A stretch of 64,000 bases of DNA, taken from the NCBI RefSeq assembly GCF_045032955.1, contig NZ_JBJFZU010000006.1, positions 214,472 through 278,471 of the forward strand. The letters run 5' to 3'. Below, piece by piece: positions 1 through 9,066 of the stretch. A program made the translations under genes and the position numbers. Position 1 is the stretch's first letter. Each line of letters opens with the position of its first letter. The DNA comes from Ornithinicoccus sp045032955. Its GTDB lineage: Bacteria > Actinomycetota > Actinomycetes > Actinomycetales > Dermatophilaceae. The notes beneath the pieces are model-generated. The model did no database searches and had not been told where the DNA came from. It worked only from the letters and a program-made list of their open reading frames with translations.

Positions 1-1013
1 GCGACCTCCCGGGCGAACTCCTCGGCCTGCCGCATCCCGTTCTGGCCGGTGGTGGCGTCCAGCACCAGCAGCACCTCCCCGACCGGGGCGACCTTCTCCA
101 CGACCCTCTTGATCTTGCCCAGCTCGTCCATCAGCCCACGCTTCGTGTGCAGCCGGCCCGCGGTGTCGATCAGCACCACGTCGCACTCGGCCTCCACCCC
201 GGCCCGGGCGGCGTCGAAGGCCACCGAGGCAGGGTCGGCGCCCTCGACGTCGGAACGGACGGTGGGCACCCCGACCCGCTCGCCCCAGGTCTGCAGCTGG
301 TCGGCGGCGGCCGCCCGGAAGGTGTCGGCAGCACCGAAGAGCACGTCCTTGTCCTCGGCGACCAACACCCGCCCCAGCTTGCCGACGGTGGTCGTCTTCC
401 CGGTGCCGTTGACCCCGACGACCAGGATCACGGCCGGGTGCTCCTCGGTGCGGCTGGCGATGATCCGGCGGTCCATCGTGGGGTCCACCAGGCGCAGCAG
501 GTCGTCGTGCAGCCACTGGCGCACCTGGTCCGGGTCGGTGGTGCCGTCCACCCGCACCTGCCGGCGCAACGCGTCGACCAGCTCGGTGGTCGCCTCGACC
601 CCCAGGTCGGAGGCGAGCAGCGTGTCCTCGACGTCCTCCCAGTCCTGCTCGCTCAGCCCGTCACGGGACAGCAGCGCCAGCAGCACCGTGCCGAAGGCGT
701 TGTTCGACCTGGCCAGCCGGGCCCGCAGCCGTTGCAGCCGGCCGCGTGCCGAGTCCGGGCGCTCCAGCGTCGGCGACCCGGGCTCCGCAGGGGCATCGAC
801 GAGCACGCCGCCCGCGGGGTCGTCGTCGTCGACGTCGGCGTCGGGGCGCGACCGCGGGTCGGTGAGGGTGTCGGTGCCGTCCGGCCCGCGGGGCGGAAGG
901 TCGGGGCTGCGCCCCCCTCGCCCCCGCACCAACGCCACCATCAGCGCCAGCCCGCCGAGCACGACGGCGGTGACGAGGGTCAGGATCTCCCAGAGCTCAT
1001 TGATCGGTCCCAC
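1..1013 (-). CDS. ftsY: Signal recognition particle receptor FtsY (3' end outside window)
   Basis: FtsY is the membrane-associated SRP-receptor GTPase that docks ribosome-SRP complexes at the translocon. About 337 residues are visible; the last part of the NG domain lies beyond the left edge. The N-terminus (start GTG at 1013, VGPINELWEIL) is a single hydrophobic segment typical of actinobacterial FtsY, followed by a charged Asp-rich linker. The NG domain shows the P-loop GVNGTGKTTTVGKLG (about 361-405), the DTFRAAAADQL motif, the DTAGR G3 motif and DATTGQNG at the edge. It is followed on the same strand by two small genes. The start codon is a judgement; the family call is certain. Confidence 0.96.
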   Translation of the reverse strand, partial: MGPINELWEILTLVTAVVLGGLALMVALVRGRGGRSPDLPPRGPDGTDTLTDPRSRPDADVDDDDPAGGVLVDAPAEPGSPTLERPDSARGRLQRLRARLARSNNAFGTVLLALLSRDGLSEQDWEDVEDTLLASDLGVEATTELVDALRRQVRVDGTTDPDQVRQWLHDDLLRLVDPTMDRRIIASRTEEHPAVILVVGVNGTGKTTTVGKLGRVLVAEDKDVLFGAADTFRAAAADQLQTWGERVGVPTVRSDVEGADPASVAFDAARAGVEAECDVVLIDTAGRLHTKRGLMDELGKIKRVVEKVAPVGEVLLVLDATTGQNGMRQAEEFAREV

Positions 1014-1082
1014 GCGGCACAGTCTCTCAGAAGCGCGCGGCACCCCTGACCGTCAACGGCGGTGAGCACCGCCGGGTGGTGC

Positions 1083-1376
1083 TCAGCTGGCGGTGCGGAG
1101 CTCGTCCCGGTCGTCGCCCTCGCCTCGCGTGTCGTCGACACGCATGTCCTCGTCACGTCGGGAGACGGGAGCGGATGCCTCCCGGGCGTCGGCATACCGC
1201 TGCTCACCCCGGCTGCGGACCCTCTCGCCGGTGCGGCGCACGCCCGCGATCAGCTCCTCGCCCTCGGGTGTCCAGAAGTCCCCCCGACCCTCACGACGCG
1301 CCTCGATCATGACGTACCCCACGACCCCCGCGCCCAGGGCGACGCACAGCAGCATGGCCAGGACAAGTGCAAGCAT
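1083..1376 (-). CDS. Small single-pass membrane protein, unknown function
   Basis: About 97 residues: a single N-terminal transmembrane helix (MLALVLAMLLCVALGAGVV) followed by a charged cytoplasmic tail containing GDFWTPEGEELIAGVRRTGERV. I do not recognise a named family. It sits on the minus strand between the TPR-like gene and ftsY, and could be co-transcribed with them. ATG 1376 is chosen because it places the hydrophobic segment at the very N-terminus; an in-frame upstream ATG at 1442 would add 22 proline/alanine-rich residues and cannot be excluded. Confidence 0.6.
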   Translation of the reverse strand: MLALVLAMLLCVALGAGVVGYVMIEARREGRGDFWTPEGEELIAGVRRTGERVRSRGEQRYADAREASAPVSRRDEDMRVDDTRGEGDDRDELRTAS

Positions 1377-1460
1377 GACCCCAGTGTGCGGCCCAGCCGG
1401 CGCCGGAGCGGAACCCTCGACCGGCGTGTCCGCCTGGGCCACGCCCAGACGTGACGAGGA

Positions 1461-1973
1461 TCACGCAGACGGACGGAGGTCGCGGTCGATCCGGGCCAGC
1501 ACCTGACGGCTGGAGGCCACCAGCCCCGGGTCCCCCGACCCCTCGCGCAGGGCCAACGCCCGGGCTGCCGGAGTCCGTGCCTCCGCCGGTCGGCCCTGGT
1601 CCAGCAGCACCGTGGCCCGCTGCGCCAGGACGAGCGCGGTGCGGGCCGCGTCCCCCTCGAAGACGGTGGCGGCGGCGTCCAGCAGCTCGTGCGCGTCGGC
1701 ATACTCCCCACGCCAGTGGTGCACCTGCGCGAGCCGCACCGCGGCGCCCGCCCAGGCGCGTGAGCCGGGCTCGTGCTCGAACAGCCGCTCCTGTCCTGCC
1801 CCCAACGCCCTGTCGAGCTCCCCCAGCATCCGCCAGAAGCTGACCGCGTACGGGTCCTGAGGAGTCTCCTCGCACCACTCGCGCGCCTCCTCCTCGTCGA
1901 GCAGCTCCTCGCGCAGCGACTCCGGGTCGATGACGTAGGCCGGGTACTCCGCCCCGCCGTAGACGACGGTCAC
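1461..1973 (-). CDS. TPR-like helical-repeat protein downstream of smc
   Basis: A 170-residue alpha-helical protein. The middle and C-terminal parts carry Ala/Leu-rich paired helices (AWAGAAVRLAQVHHWRGEY, LALREGSGDPGLVASSRQVL) with the spacing of tetratricopeptide repeats; the acidic N-terminus contains ELLDEEEAREWCEE. It starts with GTG at 1973 and its start overlaps the smc stop codon as GTGA (1970-1973), so translation is probably coupled to smc. A role linked to SMC is only suggested by this coupling; a TPR scaffold is equally possible. Confidence 0.75.
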   Translation of the reverse strand: MTVVYGGAEYPAYVIDPESLREELLDEEEAREWCEETPQDPYAVSFWRMLGELDRALGAGQERLFEHEPGSRAWAGAAVRLAQVHHWRGEYADAHELLDAAATVFEGDAARTALVLAQRATVLLDQGRPAEARTPAARALALREGSGDPGLVASSRQVLARIDRDLRPSA

Positions 1974-4900
1974 GACAGCGCCGGTTCCGGGTCCGGTGCG
2001 ACGAACGCCTCCGGGGCGACGTCACGGACCCGCTGGCTGACCACGGTGGTCACCCCGTCGCCGCGCATGGACACCCCGTAGAGGGCGTCCGCGATCTCCA
2101 TGGTGCGCTTCTGGTGGGTGATGACGATGAGCTGGCTGGAGTCCCGCAGCTCCTCGAAGAGGGTGATCAGCCGGCCCAGGTTGGTGTCGTCCAGGGCGGC
2201 CTCGACCTCGTCCATGATGTAGAACGGGCTCGGGCGGGCTTTGAAGATGGCGACCAGCAGGGCCACCGCCGTCAACGACCGCTCGCCACCGGAGAGCAGC
2301 GAGAGCCGCTTGATCTTCTTGCCCGGGGGCCGCGCCTCCACCTCGATGCCGGTGGTCAGCATGTTGTCCGGGTCGGTCAACGTGATGCGGCCCTCGCCCC
2401 CGGGGAAGAGCCGGGAGAAGACCCGCTCGAACTGCGCGGCCGTGTCCTGGAAGGCCTCGGTGAAGGCCCGCTCGACCCGGTCGTCGACCTCCTTGACGAT
2501 CTCCAGCAGGTCCTGCTTGGACCGGCGCAGGTCCTCGACCTGCTCGGTCAGGAAGGTATGCCGCTCCTCCAGCGCCGCGAACTCCTCCAGCGCGAGCGGG
2601 TTGACCCGCCCCAGCTGGCCCAGCTGGCGCTCTGCCCTGCGCAGCCGCTTGTCCTGGACCTCGCGGACGAAGGGCTGCGGATCCGGCCAGGTCGACGGGT
2701 CCTCCGGGTCGTCCTCGGGACCGGGCACGTGCGGGATCGGCTGGTGCGGGCCGTACTCCTCCATCAGCGTGCCGGGGTCCGTGCCCAGCTCCTCGACCGC
2801 CCGCGACTGCAGCGCCTCGATCCGCATCCGCTGCTCGGCGCGGGCGATCTCGTCGGCGTGCACGGAGTCGGTCAGGTCCCGCAGCTCGTCGGCCAGGTCC
2901 CGCGCCCGCTGCCGGGCACCGGCCAGCGCCCGGTCTCGCTCCGCCTGGTCCGCGAGCGCCCGCGTCCGCTCCTGGCCCGCCCCCTCCAGCACCACCTCGG
3001 CGCGCTCCACCAGGTAGCTCGCGCCGGCGCCGACGGCCCGCGCGACGGCCCTCTCCCGCACCCGACGGGCGCGACGCTCCTGCGCCCGCTGCCGGGCCGC
3101 CAGCTCATTGCGGGCCGCGGCCTCCAGGCCGTCCGCCCGACCCGCCAGCGCCCCCGCACGCTCCTCCTGCGTGCGCAGCGCCAACCGGGCCTCGGTCTCG
3201 GTGCTGCGGGCGCGGGCCGCCTGCTCGGCGAGACGTTCCCGCTCACCGGTGTCCGGCTCCTCGGTGCCCTCCTGGCCGGCGGTGGACTCGGCGTCCTCGA
3301 GACGCTGCTCCAGCTCGGCGAGCTCGGTGCGGGTGGCCTCCAGGCTCTGCTGCGCGGCACCGATCGCCGCGGTGGCCCGCTCGTGCTCACCGCGGGCCGT
3401 GCGCATGGTCTGACCCAGCTGACCGAGCTGCTCGGCCACCGCGGTCATCCGCGCGTCCGAGTCGTGCAGGGCGTCCAACGACGCGTCCGCCGCCTCGGTG
3501 GCCCGGGACAGCTCGTCCCGGGCAGCGACCAGGGCGAAGGTGGCCCGTTCGGCGCGCCCGGTCGCGTCCTCGACACCGGCCCGGGCCTCGTCCAGCGCCG
3601 ACTGCAGCTCGAGCAGGCTCGGCGCCGCCGACGACCCGCCGCGCACCCAGCCGGGTCCGTAGACGTCCCCGTACGCGGTCACCACCGCCAGGCCGGGGAC
3701 CTCGCGCACCAGCTCGGCCGCCTGCTCGGCATCGTCCACCAGGGCGACCTGGGTGAGCAGACCGGTCACCGCCCGGCCCAACGCCTCGTCCCGGGCGTGC
3801 ACGACGTCCGCGGCCCACACGGCATACCCCGGCAGCGCGGGCCACCCGGACCGGTCCACGGCGACCGCGGACTCGGGCACCAGCAGCCCGGCCTGGCCCT
3901 GGTCCTGCTCCCGCAACCAGTGCAGCGCCTCGCGGGCCGGACCCAGGCCGTCCACCACCAGGGCCTCCCCCGCCCAGCCGAGCGCCGCCGCGACGGCGGC
4001 CTCACGCCCGCCGTCCACCTGCAGCTCGCCGGTGACGGTCCCCCGCACCCCGCGGACCCCGTCCGCGGCCAGCAGGGCACTGGCCCCGTCGGTACGGCGC
4101 AGGCTCATCGACAACGCCTCCACCCGTGCCTGCAGGGCGGCCTGCTCCGCCTGCGCGGTGCGCAGCTCCTCGGTGAGCCGGTCCACCTCCTGCTGCGCCT
4201 GCTCCTGCCGTTCGTGCGCCTGCTCGTGCTCGGCGTCCAGGTCCTCCTCGCCCTGCTCCACGTCCAGCACCGTGCCCTCGAGCGCGGCGAAGTCCTTCTC
4301 GGCGGAGTCGGCACGGGCGATCACCGCCGCGGCGACCTCCTGCAACCGGGCGATCTCCCCCTCGCCGGCCTCCACCCGGGAGCGGCGGGCCGCGACCTGC
4401 CCGGCGAGCCGCGCCAGGCCCTCCCGACGGTCCGCGACGGCGCGGGCAAGCCGCTGCAGCCGCGACTGCTCCTCGGCGTGCGCCTGCTCGGCGGCGGCCC
4501 TGGCCCGCTCCGCCTCGGCGAGGGCGTCCGCCAGCTCGGCCACCCGGGCCTGCAGGACGGCCTCCTCCTCACGCACCCTGGCCGCCTGCTCACGCAGCTG
4601 CTCGGGGTCCCGGGAGCCGGAGCGACCGCTGGCCTCCGCGGCGAGCTCCTCCTCCTCGGCCCCCAGCAGCCGCACCCGCTCCGCGGCCAGGTCCCCCAGC
4701 GCCCGCGCGCGTTCGAGGACCGAGGAGACGGCATACCACCGGTCCTGCACCGCGGTGAGCTGCGGCGCGGCAGCGGCCCGCTCCTGCTCCAGCTCGGCCA
4801 CCGCCCCCTCCGCCGCCCGCGCGGACTCCTGGACGGCGGTGCGTCGGGCGACCAGGGCGCGCTCGTCGGCCAGCTCCTGCTCCAGTGCGCTGGTCAGCTG

Positions 4901-5605
4901 CACCAGGTCGTCGGCGAGGATGCGGGCGCGGGCGTCGCGGACCTCCGCCTGGATCGTCGCCGCCCGCCGGGCGGTCTCCGCCTGCCGGCCCAGCGGCCCC
5001 AGCTGGCGCCGGATCTCGGTGGTGAGGTCGGCCAGCCGGGTGAGGTTGCCCTCCATCGACTCCAGCTTGCGCAGCGCGCGCTCCTTGCGACGACGGTGCT
5101 TCAGCACGCCGGCCGCCTCCTCGATGAAGCCGCGCCGCTCCTCCGGGGTCGCCCGGAGCACCGCGTCGAGCTGCCCCTGCCCGACGATCACGTGCATCTC
5201 GCGTCCGATGCCCGAGTCCGAGAGCAGCTCCTGCACGTCCAGCAGCCGGCACGAGGTGCCGTTGATGGCGTACTCGCTGCCGCCGGTCCGGAACATGGTG
5301 CGGGTGATCGTCACCTCGCTGTAGTCGATCGGCAGCGCCCCGTCGCTGTTGTCGATCGTCATCGAGACCTCGGCCCGGCCCAGCGGCTGCCGGCCGGAGG
5401 TGCCGGCGAAGATGACGTCCTCCATCTTGCCGCCGCGCAGGCTCTTGGCGCCCTGCTCCCCCATCACCCAGGCCAGCGCGTCGACGACGTTGGACTTGCC
5501 GGACCCGTTGGGCCCCACGATGCAGGTGATGCCCGGCTCGAGGCGCATCGTCGTCGCCGAGGCGAACGACTTGAACCCCTTGAGGGTCAGGCTCTTCACG
5601 TACAT
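1970..5605 (-). CDS. smc: Chromosome segregation protein SMC
   Basis: The bacterial condensin ATPase, 1211 residues, the usual length. Walker A is GPNGSGKS (residues 31-38) directly after MYVKSLTLKGFKSF. Long Ala/Glu/Arg coiled coils flank a hinge around VRGVRGTVTGELQVDGG. The C-terminal head carries the signature LSGGERSLTAVALL and Walker B FYIMDEVEAALDDTN. SMC works with ScpA/ScpB, which are not in this window. The start ATG 5605 is preceded by GCGAGG at 8 nt. A TATCTT -10 candidate lies about 50 nt upstream. The downstream TPR-like gene overlaps the stop codon. Confidence 0.98.
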   Translation of the reverse strand: MYVKSLTLKGFKSFASATTMRLEPGITCIVGPNGSGKSNVVDALAWVMGEQGAKSLRGGKMEDVIFAGTSGRQPLGRAEVSMTIDNSDGALPIDYSEVTITRTMFRTGGSEYAINGTSCRLLDVQELLSDSGIGREMHVIVGQGQLDAVLRATPEERRGFIEEAAGVLKHRRRKERALRKLESMEGNLTRLADLTTEIRRQLGPLGRQAETARRAATIQAEVRDARARILADDLVQLTSALEQELADERALVARRTAVQESARAAEGAVAELEQERAAAAPQLTAVQDRWYAVSSVLERARALGDLAAERVRLLGAEEEELAAEASGRSGSRDPEQLREQAARVREEEAVLQARVAELADALAEAERARAAAEQAHAEEQSRLQRLARAVADRREGLARLAGQVAARRSRVEAGEGEIARLQEVAAAVIARADSAEKDFAALEGTVLDVEQGEEDLDAEHEQAHERQEQAQQEVDRLTEELRTAQAEQAALQARVEALSMSLRRTDGASALLAADGVRGVRGTVTGELQVDGGREAAVAAALGWAGEALVVDGLGPAREALHWLREQDQGQAGLLVPESAVAVDRSGWPALPGYAVWAADVVHARDEALGRAVTGLLTQVALVDDAEQAAELVREVPGLAVVTAYGDVYGPGWVRGGSSAAPSLLELQSALDEARAGVEDATGRAERATFALVAARDELSRATEAADASLDALHDSDARMTAVAEQLGQLGQTMRTARGEHERATAAIGAAQQSLEATRTELAELEQRLEDAESTAGQEGTEEPDTGERERLAEQAARARSTETEARLALRTQEERAGALAGRADGLEAAARNELAARQRAQERRARRVRERAVARAVGAGASYLVERAEVVLEGAGQERTRALADQAERDRALAGARQRARDLADELRDLTDSVHADEIARAEQRMRIEALQSRAVEELGTDPGTLMEEYGPHQPIPHVPGPEDDPEDPSTWPDPQPFVREVQDKRLRRAERQLGQLGRVNPLALEEFAALEERHTFLTEQVEDLRRSKQDLLEIVKEVDDRVERAFTEAFQDTAAQFERVFSRLFPGGEGRITLTDPDNMLTTGIEVEARPPGKKIKRLSLLSGGERSLTAVALLVAIFKARPSPFYIMDEVEAALDDTNLGRLITLFEELRDSSQLIVITHQKRTMEIADALYGVSMRGDGVTTVVSQRVRDVAPEAFVAPDPEPALS

Positions 5606-5729
5606 GCCGGGGGCCTCGCGACTCGTTGACTGGCTGGGCAGCGCTGTCCGGTCAAGATACCCGGGCGCCGTCCTCGGCCCCGGCAGCCACACGCCAGCCC
5701 GCCCGCGACACGCTCGGGCGCCGCCGCCC

Positions 5730-6011
5730 TCAGCGCTCGCGGAACCCGGTGAGCCCGTCCCGGACCGGGTGCTCCTGCACCACCACACCGTCGACACGGC
5801 CAGGTCTGCTGCGGGTGCTCGGGTCCTCGCGCAGCAGGGCGATCAGCGCGTCCACCGCGGCCGGCCCCCCCTGCGCGCAGACCTCGACCCTGCCGTCGGC
5901 CATGTTCATCGCGTGCCCGACCAGGCTGAGCTCCAGCGCCCTGGCCCGGGTCCACCACCGGAAGCCCACGCCCTGCACCCGGCCGCGGACGAAGATCACG
6001 ACGCGTCGCAT
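5730..6011 (-). CDS. acyP: Acylphosphatase
   Basis: A 93-residue acylphosphatase that hydrolyses carboxyl-phosphate bonds. The family signature VRGRVQGVGFRWW covers the phosphate-binding loop and the catalytic Arg; the catalytic Asn lies in HAMNMADGRVEV. The gene lies between smc and mutM, a common actinobacterial arrangement. It is divergent from the oxidoreductase gene with only 22 bp between starts. A -10 hexamer TAGTCT (6018-6023, minus strand) ends 6 nt before the ATG, which suggests a leaderless mRNA. Confidence 0.93.
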   Translation of the reverse strand: MRRVVIFVRGRVQGVGFRWWTRARALELSLVGHAMNMADGRVEVCAQGGPAAVDALIALLREDPSTRSRPGRVDGVVVQEHPVRDGLTGFRER

Positions 6012-6033
6012 GTCGCCAGACTACGGTGGGCTC
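6012..6033. promoter_or_regulatory. Divergent leaderless promoter pair, acyP / oxidoreductase
   Basis: The 22 bp between the two start codons contain two -10 hexamers on opposite strands that share one TA step: TAGTCT on the minus strand (6018-6023) and TACGGT on the plus strand (6022-6027). Each ends exactly 6 nt before its own ATG (6011 and 6034). Both mRNAs would therefore start at or next to the start codon. No transcription data are available here; the call rests on spacing. Confidence 0.7.
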
Positions 6034-7083
6034 ATGGAGACGACGCCGAGCAGGCATCCCGACGGACCGCACTCCGGGGCACCGCTGCGCTGGGGCCTGC
6101 TGTCGGCGGGGTCGATCGCACGCACCCTGGCGCAGGCGATCGCCCAGGTCGAGGGCGGCGAGGTGGTCGCGGTCGCGGCCCGCGACGGGGACCGCGCGGC
6201 GGCCTTCGCCGCGGAGCTCGGGATCCCCCGGTCCTACGGCAGCTACGCCGAGCTCTACGCCGATCCGGACGTCGACGCTATCTACGTCGCCTCCACCCAC
6301 CCCTTCCACCGGGACCAGGCGCTGGCCGCGGTCGCGGCCGGCAAGCACGTGCTCATCGAGAAGCCGCTGACCCTCACGGTCGCGGACACCGAGGAGGTGC
6401 TGCAGGCCGCCCGGGACGCCGGGGTGCTCGCGATGGAGGCGATGTGGACCCGCTTCCAGCCGGTCGTGCTGGACGCCCTGGAGCGGGTGCGCCGCGGGGA
6501 CATCGGTGAGGTGCGCAGCGTGCAGGCCGCTTTCACGGTGCCCTTCGTGTATGCCGCCTCGCACCGTCTCTTCGACCTGGCCAACGGCGGCGGTGCCCTC
6601 CTCGACCTGGGCATCTACCCGGTCACCGTGGCTCACCTCTTCGCCGGCCACCCGACGCACGTGCAGGTGCTCGGCTCCCGCGTGGAGACCGGGGCCGACG
6701 CCCTGGTGTCCTTGCAGTGGATGACCCCGCAGGGGGCGGTGGTGCAGGTGGTCACCGACTCGCAGTCGCACGGCGCCTCGGAGACCGTCGTCCGTGGCAC
6801 CCGCGGCTGGCTCCAGCTGCACGGGCCGGTGAACAACCCCACCTCGTTCACGGTGCACACCGCGGACGGTGACGTGCTCGTCGAGGGCGACCGGCGCGGC
6901 TACCAGCACGAGGTCGAGGAGATGCACCGGTGCGTGCGCGAGGGCCTGCTGGAGTCCCCGCTGGCGCCGCACGCGGACACGGTGGCGATCATGACCATCC
7001 TGGAGTCGGCCCGGCGGGAGCTGGGCGTGCGCTACCCCCAGGAGGACGCACCGCGGACCTTCGACGGGATGGCCGCGCCGTGA
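6034..7083 (+). CDS. Gfo/Idh/MocA-family NAD(P)-dependent oxidoreductase
   Basis: A 349-residue two-domain oxidoreductase. The N-terminal Rossmann fold begins RWGLLSAGSIARTLAQAI, and the family motif EKPLTLT (in GKHVLIEKPLTLTVADT) is intact; the second domain contains DLGIYPV, typical of dihydrodiol/sugar dehydrogenase-like members. The substrate cannot be deduced and no sugar operon is adjacent. ATG 6034 is chosen over upstream starts because it directly follows a leaderless -10 (TACGGT) and gives the usual length. The next small gene overlaps its stop codon (TGATG). Confidence 0.9.
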   Translation: METTPSRHPDGPHSGAPLRWGLLSAGSIARTLAQAIAQVEGGEVVAVAARDGDRAAAFAAELGIPRSYGSYAELYADPDVDAIYVASTHPFHRDQALAAVAAGKHVLIEKPLTLTVADTEEVLQAARDAGVLAMEAMWTRFQPVVLDALERVRRGDIGEVRSVQAAFTVPFVYAASHRLFDLANGGGALLDLGIYPVTVAHLFAGHPTHVQVLGSRVETGADALVSLQWMTPQGAVVQVVTDSQSHGASETVVRGTRGWLQLHGPVNNPTSFTVHTADGDVLVEGDRRGYQHEVEEMHRCVREGLLESPLAPHADTVAIMTILESARRELGVRYPQEDAPRTFDGMAAP

Positions 7084-7346
7084 TGCAGCTCGTGCTGCTC
7101 GTGCTGCTGGCGGTGCTGCTGCTGGCCTGGCTGGGCCGGATGGGCACCCCACGCTCGCAGCGGCTGCCCTTGCGGCAGTGGACGCCGGTGCACGTGATGG
7201 ACCTGACCGGACGGGGTTTCCGGGTGCTCGTCGACGCCGGCCAGGAACGGCAGCGGCGCGCGGAGGCAGCGCGGGAGAGCGTGGAGGGACGCGACCCCCC
7301 GCCCGGGGACGAGGACGGCAGCCCGCCTCGCGGGCCGACGCCCTAG
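7083..7346 (+). CDS. Small membrane-anchored hypothetical protein
   Basis: An 87-residue protein with one N-terminal membrane helix (MQLVLLVLLAVLLLAWLG) and a basic, then Pro/Gly-rich tail. Its ATG overlaps the TGA of the oxidoreductase gene by one base, so it is probably translationally coupled. Its 3' end overlaps the mutM 3' end by 4 bp in convergent orientation. No family recognised. Confidence 0.55.
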   Translation: MQLVLLVLLAVLLLAWLGRMGTPRSQRLPLRQWTPVHVMDLTGRGFRVLVDAGQERQRRAEAARESVEGRDPPPGDEDGSPPRGPTP

Positions 7347-8269
7347 CGGGGCCGGCGGGGCCGCACCTGGCAGCGCGGGCAGCTGTGCGAGCTCCGGTTC
7401 ATGAAGGTCTCGCGCCGGATCGGCGCCCCGCAGCGGGGGCACGGACGTCCCGTCTGCCCGTAGGCGGCGAGCGAACGGTCGAAGTACCCGCTGGCGCCGT
7501 TGACGTTGACGTAGAGCGCGTCGAAGCTGGTGCCGCCCTGCCCCAGAGCCTCGGTCATCACGTCGGCGGCGTGCCCGAGGAGTCGCACCAGGGCGGGTCG
7601 GGTCAGCGACGAGGCCGCCCGCGCGCCGTGCACCCTGGCCCGCCAGAGCGCTTCGTCGGCGTAGATGTTGCCGATCCCGCTGACCACCGTCTGGTCCAGC
7701 AGCAGCCGTTTCAGGGCGACGTCCTTGGCCTTCATCCGGCGCGCGACGGCCGCCGCGTCGAAGGCCGGCTCCAGCGGGTCCGGCGCGATGTGCCGCACCG
7801 GCTCGGGTATGCCGTCGGCGTGCGCGGCGCCCGGTCCGGCTCCCCCGCCCGGGTCACCGGGTGGGGTGTACGGGTCGGGCACCATGCCGGTGAGCGCCAG
7901 CCCGCCGAAGGTCCGTTGGTCCACGAACCGCAGCTGGGGCCCGGCGTCGGCGAAGTCGAGGGTGGCGTGCAGGTGCTTCTCGCGGGGCGCCTCCGGTGGC
8001 TGGACGAGCATCTGTCCGCTCATCCCGAGGTGGACGACCAGCGCCGCCGGGTCGTCGTCGGGCGGGTCCAGCACCAGCCAGAGGTACTTGCCGCGCCGGT
8101 CGGCGGCACGGATGAGCGCGCCCTGGACACGGGCCGCCAGGTCCGCCGGGCCGGCCTCGTGCCGACGGGCGACCCGGGGACCGGTCAGCCGGGCCCGGGA
8201 GATCTCTCGGCCGATGACGTGCTCCGCCAGGCCGCGGCGCACGACCTCGACCTCGGGCAGCTCGGGCAC
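7343..8269 (-). CDS. mutM: Formamidopyrimidine-DNA glycosylase
   Basis: Fpg/MutM excises 8-oxoguanine and formamidopyrimidines and nicks the abasic site. The mature N-terminus PELPEVEVVRRGL supplies the catalytic Pro2 and Glu3; the conserved Lys is in RRGKYLWL. The helix-two-turn-helix region includes GIGNIYADEALW and the C-terminal zinc finger has two CxxC pairs (CPRCG and CPRCQ). At 308 residues it is slightly long because of a Gly/Pro/Ala insert near residue 145. Starts at GTG 8269, 3 nt after the rnc stop, so it is in the yceD-rpmF-rnc-mutM operon. Confidence 0.97.
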   Translation of the reverse strand: MPELPEVEVVRRGLAEHVIGREISRARLTGPRVARRHEAGPADLAARVQGALIRAADRRGKYLWLVLDPPDDDPAALVVHLGMSGQMLVQPPEAPREKHLHATLDFADAGPQLRFVDQRTFGGLALTGMVPDPYTPPGDPGGGAGPGAAHADGIPEPVRHIAPDPLEPAFDAAAVARRMKAKDVALKRLLLDQTVVSGIGNIYADEALWRARVHGARAASSLTRPALVRLLGHAADVMTEALGQGGTSFDALYVNVNGASGYFDRSLAAYGQTGRPCPRCGAPIRRETFMNRSSHSCPRCQVRPRRPR

Positions 8270-8272
8270 CGG

Positions 8273-9052
8273 CTAGCCCGGGTGAGGCGCGTCGGGACCC
8301 GTGGGGGGCACCGGCGGGGTCGGCACCGTCGCGGTGGGCTGCACGGTGGCCATCTCCGCGGCCCGGGTGGTGAGCAGCCGCCAGGCGGCCTCGGCGGCCT
8401 GCTGCTCGGCCAGCTTCTTGGAGCGGCCCTCACCGGTGCCCACGACCTCGCCCCCCACGACCGCCCTGGCGGTGAAGCGCTTGGCGTGGTCGGGGCCCTC
8501 GGCGTCGATCTGGTACTCCGGCGGGGTCAGCTCACCGGTCGCGGCGATCTCCTGCAGGCTCGTCTTCCAGTCCAGCCCGGCGCCCAGCTCCGCGCTGCGC
8601 TGCAGCAGCGGGTCCAGCAGGTGGTGCACGAAGGCGTCCGCGGCGGGCATACCGCAGGAGACGTAGAGGCAGCCGATGACAGCCTCGGTGGTGTCCGCGA
8701 GGATGGAGTCCTTGTCCCGACCCCCGGTCGCCTCCTCACCCTTGCCCAGCAGCACGTGGTTGCCGAGGTCGACGACCCTGGCCACCTCGGCGAGGGCCCG
8801 CGAGTTGACGACCGCCGCCCGCAGCTTGGCCAGCTGGCCCTCCGAGAGGTCGGGGTGGGTGCGGTAGAGCGTGTCGGTGACCACCACCCCCAGCACCGAG
8901 TCGCCGAGGAACTCCAGGCGCTCGTTGTGCGGCTGGCCGTCGTGCTCGTAGGAGTAGGACCGGTGCGTCAGGGCGCGCAGGAGCAGCGCCTCGTCGCAGC
9001 GCTCACCGACGACCTCGAGGAGGTAGTCGTTGAGCTCGGCGACGGGGCGCAT
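8273..9052 (-). CDS. rnc: Ribonuclease III
   Basis: RNase III cleaves double-stranded RNA in rRNA maturation and mRNA decay. The 259-residue product has the signature NERLEFLGDSVLG with the catalytic acidic residues, a second acidic cluster in LADTTEAVIG, and a C-terminal dsRNA-binding domain ending AEQQAAEAAWRLL. A Pro/Thr-rich tail of about 30 residues follows. ATG 9052 lies 14 bp after the rpmF stop, and the stop is 3 bp before mutM. Confidence 0.97.
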   Translation of the reverse strand: MRPVAELNDYLLEVVGERCDEALLLRALTHRSYSYEHDGQPHNERLEFLGDSVLGVVVTDTLYRTHPDLSEGQLAKLRAAVVNSRALAEVARVVDLGNHVLLGKGEEATGGRDKDSILADTTEAVIGCLYVSCGMPAADAFVHHLLDPLLQRSAELGAGLDWKTSLQEIAATGELTPPEYQIDAEGPDHAKRFTARAVVGGEVVGTGEGRSKKLAEQQAAEAAWRLLTTRAAEMATVQPTATVPTPPVPPTGPDAPHPG

Positions 9053-9066
9053 CCGGCGCGTCCCGG

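Noticed and set aside
2114..5629. 1171-residue open frame on the plus strand
   Set aside because: It is antisense to smc. Its Leu/Gly/Arg/Pro-rich composition is the expected reflection of GC-rich coiled-coil codons, and no domain is visible. Other long antisense frames (for example 11418-13991, 22929-24767, 41446-43761) were rejected for the same reason.
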